Source of the DNA: a candidate division SR1 bacterium
GTDB lineage: Bacteria > Patescibacteriota > Gracilibacteria > Absconditabacterales > Absconditicoccaceae
Length of the DNA: 25,180 nucleotides
Direction of reading: 5' to 3'
Assembly (NCBI GenBank): GCA_025997135.1
Contig: BNUE01000014.1
Location: forward strand, 1 to 25,180
The stretch's first letter is position 1. Every line of letters starts with the position of its first letter. Position numbers and translations under genes: made by a program. The notes under the pieces were generated by a model. The model was not told the DNA's origin. It searched no databases and saw only the letters and a program-made list of their open reading frames with translations. Of this stretch, positions 8,542 through 17,193 are shown piece after piece.

Positions 8542-9135
8542 ATGAAAGATTTACAACAATTACAACCTCCTACACAGCAGATAAAAACTGACAAAAAACG
8601 TAAAATGACTGAAAAAGAACAAATTGAACAGCAACTCATAGACAACGCATGGAAAGTGATGTATCTGCATTATTCACATTACAACTGGATGGATCAGAAA
8701 GCCCAGTGGTTTTTGACTATAATCTGAGCAATTGAGTGATATTTTATTATCAATTTTTTCTTAAATTATAAATTTGATGCAATGGATTTGAGTTGATTTT
8801 TTATGGTATTTGCCCTGATGATTGGTGGGTTAATTCTTGCAATTTATATCTGAATTTTACAGTGAAAACCTTTTTACAATTGACCAGATATTCAGGCTCA
8901 GGCTACAGATTTTCGACCTGATGGTGAAATATCGGATTTACGTAGAGATACCTTGGCGACTCTGAAAATTTCATATCAGGAGAATGTAAAAGTGATAAAT
9001 TTTAAAGCTAGAATTTTTAAAATGAGTATTTGGGTGATTTGTCTGTATTTCGCAGCTTTAGCAGGATATTTTATAGTAGTGAAGCAACATACTCAGGATA
9101 TTCCAAATGATATTTTACTTTGAATAAATCTATAA
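8542..9135 (+). CDS. Multi-TM membrane protein, possibly Pycsar-effector (PycTM)-like
   Basis: 197 residues with TGA=Gly. A polar N-terminus (1-35) is followed by a helix ending in D-Q-K-A, a first hydrophobic stretch (~54-75), a second (~82-104), a central soluble part (~105-150), and a third hydrophobic helix near 158-180. The D-x-KA motif just before the first TM, and the long helix before the last TM, recall the Pycsar effector PycTM and related small membrane effectors. No cyclic-nucleotide synthase is adjacent, so this is a weak resemblance. The next gene starts 2 bp after its stop, implying an operon. A start at the ATG near 8605 is an alternative. Confidence 0.7.
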
Positions 9136-9137
9136 AA

Positions 9138-9380
9138 ATGACAAATAAAGAAGAAAAGATTGAAGAAAAAGATCAGCTAACGACTGATAATTTATGATGA
9201 ATGGAAACAACTCAGAAAAATATTTTAGAATTAGAAAAGGAAAATAGGGAAGATCAGGAAGAATTGAGTGAGGAAAATTTGCAATGAGATTCTGAAACAA
9301 GTTCCCAGCAGTTAGAATGACAGGAAGATGAAGAAGTTCAACCTCTAAAAAGTGAAAATATAGATGATTTGGATTGATAA
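9138..9380 (+). CDS. Small glutamate-rich acidic protein (80 aa)
   Basis: Immediately follows the 8542 gene with a 2-bp gap, so it is surely co-transcribed. It is hydrophilic and dominated by Glu, Asp, Gln, Asn and Ser, with no hydrophobic core. It is probably disordered or a long solvent-exposed helix, and it contains five TGA glycines, one just before the TAA. No family is recognised. It might act as a soluble partner of the membrane protein (inference from position only). Confidence 0.6.
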
Positions 9381-9399
9381 AAAATTAAAAGCAAATGGC

Positions 9400-9427
9400 T
9401 TGTTTTTTATGAAATAATAATTATATT
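9400..9427 (+). promoter_or_regulatory. Putative promoter of the HAD phosphatase gene
   Basis: TTGTTT (9400-9405), a 16-bp spacer and TATATT (9422-9427), 40 bp before the ATG. The -35 box is weak. Confidence 0.35.
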
Positions 9428-9467
9428 TGAGTTCATTAAACAAAATACTCACAAATATGAGAAATTT

Positions 9468-10232
9468 ATGAAAAAAAGTTACAAACCAAACCTAAAAATA
9501 GAAAGTATTGATGGGCTCGCTCCACAGGTTCTACAAACTCTTGGTAAAAAAGCAGTTTTGGTAGATTTGGACAATACTATCATAGGATGGAAGGGGTTTC
9601 TGCCGACTCCAGCCATTCAAATGTGGATTTATCAGCTAAAAAAAGCTGGGATTCATGTTATTATTATCTCCAATGGAAGGAAGAAAAGAGTCAAAGAAAA
9701 AGCTATCTTTCTCAATGTTGATTTCATGGCAAATGCTATGAAGCCACTTCCATTTGGGATATTTAGAATACTGAAAAAATACAATCTCAAAAAAGAGGAA
9801 GTATTATTGGTAGGAGATCAGCTCTGCACTGATATTCTTGCCGCAAATAGGGCAGGAATTGATTCTATCCTCGTAGATCCACTGTCTGAAGTCGATTCGT
9901 GGGTTAGCAAGTTTAATCGCTGGCGAGAAGCTAGAATTCGATCGAAAATCAGTATTTTTTGTCTCACTAATTATGAATTACGGGCATTGGCTGAACGTCA
10001 GATATGGCGATTTAATCAGGATAGACGCTTGATAACCAAAGATGACCTACAAATAATAAGTTGTGTGTTTGTACTGATTATTTTAGGGATTCCTATGCTT
10101 ATTAGATGGCTATTCTTTATGGTACTGACCAAGAGAGGAGTCCGTGTGAAGACGGGAAGGAAGGGAAGTCTGAATTATTATTACTATCCGCATAAACTTC
10201 TACCAAAAAGGTTCTGGAAGCTCACTGTGTAA
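9468..10232 (+). CDS. YqeG-like HAD phosphatase with C-terminal membrane segment
   Basis: A 254-residue protein with HAD-IIIA motifs: nucleophile motif D33-L-D35-N-T, ISNG (67-70) as motif II, K92 in MKPLPFG as motif III, and VGDQLCTDI (115-123) as the acidic motif IV. This arrangement is that of the YqeG/GEP4 family, where the yeast member dephosphorylates phosphatidylglycerol phosphate. Typical YqeG proteins are near 170 residues. This one continues with a basic stretch, a hydrophobic membrane segment (~194-220) and a positively charged, Tyr-rich tail. Membrane tethering would suit a lipid phosphate substrate (inference). All of its 13 glycines use GGN codons. A terminator overlaps its stop codon. 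Confidence 0.8.
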   Translation: MKKSYKPNLKIESIDGLAPQVLQTLGKKAVLVDLDNTIIGWKGFLPTPAIQMWIYQLKKAGIHVIIISNGRKKRVKEKAIFLNVDFMANAMKPLPFGIFRILKKYNLKKEEVLLVGDQLCTDILAANRAGIDSILVDPLSEVDSWVSKFNRWREARIRSKISIFCLTNYELRALAERQIWRFNQDRRLITKDDLQIISCVFVLIILGIPMLIRWLFFMVLTKRGVRVKTGRKGSLNYYYYPHKLLPKRFWKLTV

Positions 10233-10245
10233 GGTGGGCTTTTTT
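10219..10245 (+). terminator. Terminator of the HAD phosphatase gene
   Basis: AGCTCAC (10219-10225) pairs with GTGGGCT (10234-10240) and is followed by T5. The stem includes the last codons and the TAA. Confidence 0.75.
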
Positions 10246-10447
10246 GAATTTTTATTGGAAGTTGGTTGGACGATGGCTCGGAAAGGAATAAACCTTCAAC
10301 ATATCGAGAACAAGCCTTTCCCTATATTGTTCTGGGTAAAACTGATGTTTGGACTAAATTTGGACTAATTTTTATTGGATATTTGTGGGCATATTCCTAA
10401 ATTAGATATAATTGGGAAATTTACTTTATCTATAAAATTGTTTCCAG
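10246..10447. other. Intergenic region with 13-bp direct repeats and weak promoter
   Basis: No convincing gene. A 13-bp direct repeat (AATTTTTATTGGA) at 10247-10259 and 10367-10379 brackets 107 bp that contain the inverted pair GGAAAGG/CCTTTCC and a doubled TTTGGACTAA. A TATAAT at 10407-10412, with TTGTGG 18 bp upstream, is the best promoter guess for the large secreted protein and gives a leader of about 30 nt. Confidence 0.35.
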
Positions 10448-13400
10448 ATGAATACATTTAAAAAGGCAAAAATTCTGATTTTATTTATCATTTTTGCTCT
10501 CTGAACATGAGGGATGTTTGCAGAAGATTTCTCAGACATTACCTGTAAAATACCAGATACTTCCACCTCAGAATTTACTTTTCTCATCAATAATCAGCCA
10601 TGCTCATCGGTTGAGACGAAAGGGCGATTTTTACTGGAAATCAAGCCAGTAAATCCAGTGTCAAACGCATATTTTAGAGTTTCATATTTCTATCCATATT
10701 CAGGGTCTAGCGTCCTGCGAGCAGCCAAGCAGTCTACAAACAGCTATCGAAACCTAGTTCCTTACTCATCAAACCAGTCAGAAACTATTACAGCAACTTA
10801 TGTAGATGCAGGCTGAAACCCACTATCTGAGGCGAGAACTTTCACGATAAACTACAAAACAGGAACAAACCCTCCTGAACCTCCTCAGCCACCTGAACCG
10901 CCACTCACTTGAAATTTCTGAAAATTTGGAGTTTATTATCGAGATTCAAATGACATTTCTACTCATCCAGAATATCAGAATTTCATAATTCAAAATTGAA
11001 TAGATGAGATATATCTAACAGCTGATTTAAGCGATACTGCTCAGACTTCACAGTTTATTTCTCGAGCAAATCAGCATTCTATTTCTGTTTTTTATTTAAT
11101 CGGAGAATATCAGCGAATCGATGATTTTACGTCTTTTCAAGCGGAAATCTCCAAATATCAGACTTACCAAGATCAAGCTTCAGCCTCGGCTAAATTTGCG
11201 GGTTTACATTTAGATGTCGAGCCTCATCAGCATCCCGATTTTGCTTCAAATCGTGCCCAGAAGTTGGCTGATTATCTAGCTTTCGTAGTCAAAACTCGTG
11301 AAACATATCCAAATGAGAAAATAGATTTTGACATTCCCTTTTGGTTTGATGATACAATTTCTTACAGATGACAGCAAACTCCGCTATATCAGGCGGTTAT
11401 GAGTGAGGCAAGTCGTGTATTTGTGATGGCTTATCGCGACAGTGCAGATGCTATGGCAGATGTTGCCAAGGAAGAACTGGCTTTTGCAAAATCTACAAAT
11501 AAGCAAATTTTTCTCTCAGCTGAAACGTATTCTGAGGAGTGAGATCATGTGTCTTTTGCACAAGAGTGAGCCGAATATATGATGTCAGAACTCAAGAAAT
11601 TAGAAATAAAAATCTGATCAGAAAATGGTATAGCGATTCATTGGATTAGACCTCGATTTAATATGTCTTCACAGCCTCCTGAGCCACCAGAACCTCCTAA
11701 ACCTCCGACTACTTGAGATGAAAATAGATACCCACAGCTGGATTATATCCCCTGAGGAGTGGTAAATTGAATCACAGTCAATGCCTCACCTTTTACTTTC
11801 AAATATCAGATTACAGATTTATCGGGGAAATACAGTGCAGAAGTCGCGAACACATGAGCAGTTCTCCACTATGAATTCTTATACGACGGCAAAGTTCAGA
11901 CATGACGATGGAATAATTACTGCCACTATATACAGGGAGTGGACTGAAAAAATCCTGACCATTATCAGACTTCTTTTTCTATTTTATTTACCTGAGCAGA
12001 CGGAAAGCAAAATGGCAACTGCAATTATCGCCCGACTCTATTCGTGCAGGATGGTTCTAGAGTAGATTACAAGGTGCGAGCTACGAATAGCTATGGCAAC
12101 AGCTGAAATACACTTTCTGGATACTTCACAAAAGGAGAAATACAAAGCTGAATTGCCTCCTGCGATGTGGCTTCTAGACCATTGAACTATCAGGCTACAC
12201 GATATGAATGAAGTCCAAGTATCCCAAATCAGCACTGGCAAAATGCTGATCCAGACAAAGCCTGCTACTATACTTGTAATCTGGGGCGAACAGGCGAAAA
12301 GTGTGATCAACCAGTGTTTTGTCCTGTCTCTCAGATAAATGAAATTTATGCGGGCTATCTTGATGAACTAAAAAAGGAGATGTGAAGCACTAATTCGCCA
12401 TGAACTGAGAGATTTAGATATAAGCGTTTTGATGCAGAGTTTCCAAATCACACAACTTATTATGTCGCATCTGATGGAAATAATACAAATGGCGACTGAT
12501 CTTCGAGCAAACCTTTTCAATCAATTGCTGGAGCTTTATCCGCACTTTACAAAACCCATCCAGAGTGAGGGTTTAAAATAGAAGTAAAAGACTGACTCTA
12601 TACCTCGTCAAATTGGATTTGAGCGTTAAACTTCAAAAACAGAGTTCTCGTCCAGGCTCAACATGACTACAAAGCTGTCATCCAGTGAAATAATATGGCG
12701 ATAAGCTTCAACGGAACTGATAATATCATTTTGGCAGGATTCGAGATGAAAGGAAATTGAAGCAATGGTTATGAACTGATGCTTCACGTAGACTGACATT
12801 GAATTGGAACCTGAGAAGATCAAGACCCTTACACTGACTGATTTCAGAGTTTTGAAGAGATGAAAGTCTGTGATCCAAACAAGGAATTCCTCTGCCACTG
12901 TAAAGTAAAAAATGCGACCTGTGATCCAGATGCTGATCCAGCATATTACAGAGTAGATCCAGCTCAGAATATCACAGTCGAGAACTGTATAATCCACGAT
13001 ACATACAATAATGATGTGATAAAGCTCAATGATGGAGCAGTAAATATAGAGATCCGCTGAAATATGATTTACAATCCTCGTCAGTGATGAGATCAGAATA
13101 TCGATGTAGTCGCAGGTTATAACCTAGTCTTTGAAGATAATATATTTTTTAATGATTATGCAGACTCTGGCAGACCAAATGAATCGCCTTCTGCTCAGCT
13201 TATGTTAAAATCCGCTTACTGACTGCCTTCTACACAGAATGTCGATATCAGGAGGAATGTATTTATGAATGCTCAGATGAAAAATGATCAGCCTTTTATT
13301 AACTTATGAGAAAACTGATATGCTATAGATGGGCTGTGTCAGTATGATGTGATGGATGTTTTGATCGAAAATAACCTCTTTCTACATAATAACGGCGACT

Positions 13401-14230
13401 GACCAGATTCCAATTGAGACCAGAAATATGCCAGATATGGCTCAACTATTGCTTCAGAATCAGCCAAAAATCTGACTATCAGATCAAATACGATTCAGGG
13501 ATTTTTTCAGCACTCTCGGCACGGTTCCAATGCAAACTATAAGTATAACTGAGCATATAATATGTGAATGTGATATGCTCTGAGGATGTATACTCTCTGA
13601 TGAGAATATGGAAAATGAGGTGCAGAAAGTACCCTCTGAGTACAAAATGAAAACGTAATCCTTGCAAATAATATCCTCGCTGATCCGACAGGTAGGATGT
13701 GAAATATCACTAACTGATGACCAAATGCTCTCACCTGAACTGCGATAATTTCAAATAACGTTTATTTTAATGGTCGAAGCTGATCCAGTCAGAATGCACA
13801 GTGAGTTTGGTCAGTGCCAAATTGAGCAGTTCTCAGACCACTGTATGAACAGGGTTATCGAACAGGTGATTATGTAGATTATGTCCAATATTCCATCCTT
13901 TCTACTCCGAATGATAAAAATGCTATTTTCTGAGATCCGAAGCTTAATCACTCACAAGAGCTTTGTCTAGGTTCATACCCTCAAAACTGAACTAAGCGAG
14001 ACTGTAAAAATAATTTAATCAGTGATATTCCTTATCGAAATTGAACTAAATTTAATTGAAAGTTCACTGCTTCCAGTATTGAGTGAGTCCGCGTGAAGTT
14101 AGCTGACCAGTTTGCATCCCTATGAAATGGCTCTGTGGCGAAAGATGCAGGAATACAGTGACCAAATCATGATATTATTTATCAGGCTAGAAGCGATGGG
14201 AAGCCAGATGTAGGGGCTTGGGAGGATTAA
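10448..14230 (+). CDS. Large secreted multidomain protein: glycosidase-like barrel plus parallel beta-helix (1260 aa)
   Basis: One uninterrupted 1261-codon frame when TGA=Gly; in the standard code it shatters into dozens of pieces. It has a signal peptide (residues 1-24, hydrophobic core after KKAK), then an Ig/FnIII-like beta domain and a PPEPP linker (142-152). Next is a domain of alternating strands and helices (~155-405) containing GLHLDVEP (252-259), typical of glycosidase-type TIM barrels. A second PPEPP linker (410-421) follows, then a second beta domain with several Cys, and from Y672 (YYVASDG...SSKPFQSIAGAL) a right-handed parallel beta-helix of the pectate-lyase type with repeated N-N-I/V-F turns. 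The C-terminus DGKPDVGAWED is the usual closing motif of such helices. It is probably a cell-surface carbohydrate-active or carbohydrate-binding protein. The substrate cannot be told. Confidence 0.85.
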
Positions 14231-14251
14231 TTTTTCGGGTAAAAACTCCTC

Positions 14252-14279
14252 TTGACTTTTACTAAAAAATGATTATAAT
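14252..14279 (+). promoter_or_regulatory. Promoter of cysteine-triplet gene 1
   Basis: TTGACT (14252-14257), a 16-bp spacer and TATAAT (14274-14279). AAGGA at 14301-14305 is the ribosome site for the ATG at 14314. Confidence 0.75.
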
Positions 14280-14313
14280 CAGAATATATAAATATAAAAA
14301 AAGGAATAAAAAA

Positions 14314-14979
14314 ATGGAACAAAATCCAGAAAGAAAGACTAGAGTTTATGATTCTTATGAGGATTTCATAAACGATATTGATAAAGATATAGATGATAAT
14401 GGTGTAAGCAAAAGTTTTGCTCAAGATCATCCTGATTATGAATTAGACAATATTAGCAATTGTTATTGTTGGAATTGCCATGATTGCACACGTTGCACAG
14501 GTTGCAAAAATTGCACACGTTGCGAAAGTTGCGAAAGTTGCACATGTTGCCATGATTGCACACGTTGCATAGATTGCGAAAGTTGCGAAAGTTGCACACG
14601 TTGCCTAGTTTGCGAAAGTTGCGAAAGTTGCACACGTTGCACAGATTGCGAAAGTTGTGATTATTGCGAAAGTTGCACAGATTGCGAAAGTTGCGAAAGT
14701 TGCGAAAGTTGCGAAAGTTGCAGTCATTGCAAAAGTTGTGATGGTTGCAAATGTTGCAAAAGTTGTGATTATTGCAAATATTGCAGTCATTGTGATAATT
14801 GCTATCATTGCATTTATTGCATTAAATGCATTAACTGCGGTGATTGTAGTGATTGCTTTGGTGTCGATGACCGTACCAAATTAAATTACTTTTGACCTTA
14901 TGAGCAGGTGGTATATACACTATCCTGCTTTTTTTCTTACTTAAAAATCTATAAAATAGCACCTAAATGAAAAAAATAA
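14314..14979 (+). CDS. Cysteine-triplet repeat protein 1 (Cys every third residue)
   Basis: The start is the ATG at 14314 after AAGGA. The in-frame ATG at 14269 lies inside the promoter. Residues 1-49 are an acidic head shared with copy 2 (MEQNPERKTRVYDSYEDF...). From C50 follow 43 uninterrupted x-x-Cys triplets (53-181), mostly E-S-C, T-R-C, T-D-C and K-S-C, for 47 cysteines in all. DNA shows a 9-bp unit TGCGAAAGT. There is no signal peptide, so it is probably cytosolic. Copy 1 has one extra base after the repeat compared with copy 2 (GACCGTACC against GCTGTACC). The frame therefore misses the TAA used in copy 2, passes TGA (14893-14895, Gly) and ends at TAA 14979, adding a hydrophobic-aromatic tail encoded by the terminator. 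Metal or Fe-S binding is a guess, and I do not recognise the family. Confidence 0.75.
14903..14935 (+). terminator. Terminator of cysteine-triplet gene 1
   Basis: AGCAGG (14903-14908) pairs with CCTGCT (14924-14929), followed by a T-run. In this copy it lies inside the code-25 reading frame. Confidence 0.7.
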
Positions 14980-14989
14980 TAAAAAAAAC

Positions 14990-15017
14990 TTGATTTTTAT
15001 AAAAAAATCATTATATT
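14990..15017 (+). promoter_or_regulatory. Promoter of the abiE operon at the right edge of repeat 1
   Basis: TTGATT (14990-14995), a 16-bp spacer and TATATT (15012-15017), 33 bp before the AbiEi start. Most of it lies inside the direct repeat. The spacer holds an inverted repeat (TGATTTTT/AAAAATCA), and AT-rich ATAAT/ATTAT half sites follow, possible AbiEi operator sequences. Confidence 0.5.
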
Positions 15018-15050
15018 TCTCATAATCATATTTTTATATTACTTAGAGAA

Positions 15051-15677
15051 ATGAAAGAACGTGATTTAGAAAAAATAGCACAAAATTTATGATGAATATT
15101 TTCACTTCAACAACTTAGGCTATATGAAGCGGATTTTTTAAAATCAAATCTTACTCGTCGAGGAAGAGATGGTTATATCAAGCGTATCTCTAAATGACGG
15201 TATATTTTGACAGAGACAATAATAAATGAAAACACTTTATATTTAGCCTCTAATCTAATATATCAGCCAAGCTATATCAGTATGGAAACCTCACTCAGGC
15301 ATTATGATTTAATACCTGAATGAGTATATCTAACAACGGCTTGTTCTAGTCAAAAGACTCAGAAATTATCTGGAGACATCGGAGATTTTTACTATTATCA
15401 CCTAAAACCAGCATTAATGCGATGATATTCACTCCTAAATTCTGCAGACACAAAGTCAGATATTTTGATAGCAACCGTAGAAAAAACAATATGTGATTTT
15501 TTTTATCTCAAGCCTCATCTCACAGAAAATGATTTTGCAGAGTTAAGAATTGACAATTTTCATTTACGAGAATTAACGACACCTGCAAAATTACAACTAT
15601 GTGCAGATTCTTTCAAAGTCAAAAGATTGTCCAAGATCATTCAGCTTTTTATTTCTTTTTCACAAAAAAATGCTTAA
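15051..15677 (+). CDS. abiEi: AbiEi-type antitoxin / transcriptional repressor
   Basis: A 208-residue protein with the AbiEi layout. An N-terminal winged helix-turn-helix (~1-55, with GGIFSLQQLRLY and a GRDGYIKRISKGRYIL wing) is followed by the conserved middle region LASNLIYQPSYISMETSLRHYDLIPEG and a C-terminal antitoxin domain (ATVEKTICDFFYL). In known systems AbiEi neutralises AbiEii without stable complex formation (type IV) and represses its own operon. The stop overlaps the toxin start by 8 bp, implying coupling. Five glycines, including a TGA-TGA pair at residues 14-15, use TGA, so the gene is adapted to this code. Confidence 0.85.
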
Positions 15678-16443
15678 TTTGGTAGATATTCAACCATTTT
15701 TTCCTCCTAGATTACATTCTTTTCCTAGAGCAATTCTCAGAGAATATTTACAATATAAAATTTTAGCAACGATTTTTTCGCATAGATTAGCCCAAAAACT
15801 ATGTTTTATATGATGAACCGCTCTCAGAATTGGTTATAATTCACAGAGGTTTAGTGAAGATCTGGATTTTGATAATTGGGGACTGACAACAGATGAATTT
15901 GAAACTTTAACAAATTTAGTTCAGCAAGAGTTAAAACAAGAATGATATGGAGTGGAAATTCGTCATATCTACAAATGAGCTTTTCACTGTGTAATCAAAA
16001 TACCAGATGTTCTTTTTGAAAATCATTTAGCGAGTATGAAGACTGAAAAATTAGTTATCAAAGTAGATACAGTACCACAAGGAACAGATTATCAGCCAAT
16101 TTCGGCTGTTTTACAACGTGTAGGAATTATCTCTCCTTATAAATTAGCACCCAAAGAAGCATTACTCAGTATGAAACTTTCAGCCCTATTTCAAAGAGTA
16201 AAATGAAGAGATTTATTTGATATTGTATATTTATTGAGCTTTGGAACTAAACCGGATTTCAAGGTGTTAAGCCATTTATCAGATATTTCTACACCTGCAG
16301 AATTAGAAAATAGATTAAAAAGCAGAATTACTGAACTAGATTTTCCTACTCTCGGACGTGATGTCGCTCCATTCCTTTTTGACCCAAATAATCAGTCCGT
16401 AGCCCTATTTCCACAGATTATTCAGCAGACAAAATGGGATTAA
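15670..16443 (+). CDS. abiEii: AbiEii-type nucleotidyltransferase toxin
   Basis: A 257-residue nucleotidyltransferase-fold toxin. It has the GG-T-x(13)-E-D-L-D-F signature: G48-G49, then D64 and D66 as probable metal-binding catalytic residues, with later R-x-K-G-R-D-L-F-D-I-V-Y-L-L as in the DUF1814/AbiEii family. Known members transfer nucleotides to tRNA or other targets and abort phage growth. Both G48 and G49 are TGA codons (15811-15816), so the catalytic motif cannot be made in a standard-code cell. The gene ends exactly where the second direct repeat begins. It is somewhat shorter than many AbiEii proteins but looks intact. Confidence 0.87.
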
Positions 16444-16464
16444 TTTTTCGGGTAAAAATTCCTC

Positions 16465-16492
16465 TTGACTTTTACTAGAAAATGATTATAAT
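16465..16492 (+). promoter_or_regulatory. Promoter of cysteine-triplet gene 2
   Basis: TTGACT (16465-16470), a 16-bp spacer and TATAAT (16487-16492), almost identical to the copy 1 promoter. Confidence 0.75.
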
Positions 16493-16526
16493 CAGAATAT
16501 ATAAATATAAAAAAAGGAATAAAAAA

Positions 16527-17141
16527 ATGGAACAAAATCCAGAAAGAAAGACTAGAGTTTATGATTCTTATGAGGATTTCGTAAACGATATGAACAAAAG
16601 TATATATGATAATGGTGTAAGCAACAGTTTTGCTCAAGATCATCCTGATTATGAATTAGACAATATTAGCAATTGTCATTGTTGGAATTGTTCTGATTGC
16701 CATGATTGCTATAATTGCAAAGATTGCACTGATTGCAAAGATTGCACTGATTGCGATGGTTGTCATCATTGCAAACATTGCACTGATTGCCATCATTGCA
16801 TTAAATGCACTGATTGCCATAATTGCACTGATTGCCGTCATTGCCATGATTGCCATGATTGCTGTGATTGCCATGATTGCGATGATTGTCATTATTGCAG
16901 ATGTTGCACTGATTGCTATGATTGTAGTAGTTGCGATGGTTGTAGTGATTGCAGTAATTGCCATCATTGCCATCATTGCATTAAATGCACTGATTGCCAT
17001 AATTGCAGTAAATGCACTTATTGCCATGATTGCTATAATTGCACTGATTGCCGTTATTGCCATGATTGCTGTGATTGCCATCATTGCACTGATTGCGATG
17101 GTTGTCATCATTGCTTTCGTGTCGATGCTGTACCAAATTAA
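16527..17141 (+). CDS. Cysteine-triplet repeat protein 2 (His/Asp-rich)
   Basis: 204 residues starting at the ATG after AAGGA and ending in TAA. The head (residues 1-49) is nearly the same as in copy 1. The core has 48 uninterrupted x-x-Cys triplets, with about 53 cysteines. Spacer residues differ strikingly from copy 1: H-D-C, T-D-C, H-H-C, H-N-C and D-G-C dominate, in place of the Glu/Ser/Arg of copy 1. The DNA unit is about 9 bp, TG(C/T) always keeping the Cys codon. The dense Cys/His/Asp content suggests transition-metal binding, and a three-residue period would place all Cys on one face of a 3-10 or polyproline-II rod, or of a solenoid (inference). No TGA glycines. It ends FRVDAVPN. The family is unknown to me. 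Confidence 0.8.
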   Translation: MEQNPERKTRVYDSYEDFVNDMNKSIYDNGVSNSFAQDHPDYELDNISNCHCWNCSDCHDCYNCKDCTDCKDCTDCDGCHHCKHCTDCHHCIKCTDCHNCTDCRHCHDCHDCCDCHDCDDCHYCRCCTDCYDCSSCDGCSDCSNCHHCHHCIKCTDCHNCSKCTYCHDCYNCTDCRYCHDCCDCHHCTDCDGCHHCFRVDAVPN

Positions 17142-17159
17142 ATTACTTTTGACCTTATT

Positions 17160-17193
17160 AGCAGGTGGTATATACACTATCCTGCTTTTTTTC
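17160..17193 (+). terminator. Terminator of cysteine-triplet gene 2
   Basis: AGCAGG (17160-17165) pairs with CCTGCT (17181-17186), followed by a T-run, 18 bp after the stop. Confidence 0.75.

Larger units (their letters stand above)
14224..15014 (+). repeat. Direct repeat copy 1 carrying cysteine-triplet gene
   Basis: Begins at GGATTAATTTTTCGGGTAAA and ends at AAAAAAATCATTAT. The same order recurs at 16437-17270. The promoter, the first ~49 codons, the terminator and the right edge are nearly identical between copies. The triplet-repeat core has diverged in sequence and length. Copy 1 starts exactly over the last codons and stop of the large secreted protein. Confidence 0.85.

Noticed and set aside
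10273..10368. A 31-codon plus-strand frame after the HAD phosphatase
   Set aside because: It has no ribosome site, follows a terminator, and its end falls in a short direct repeat. It is too short to support from sequence alone.
14269..14313. Earlier ATG starts of the cysteine-triplet genes (14269 and 16482)
   Set aside because: These ATGs overlap the promoter -10 region. The ATG after AAGGA, 45 bp downstream, is the supported start in both copies.
14461..14860. Tandem 9-bp repeats as a CRISPR array
   Set aside because: The units are far too short, have no spacers, and follow codon phase of a protein with its own promoter and terminator.
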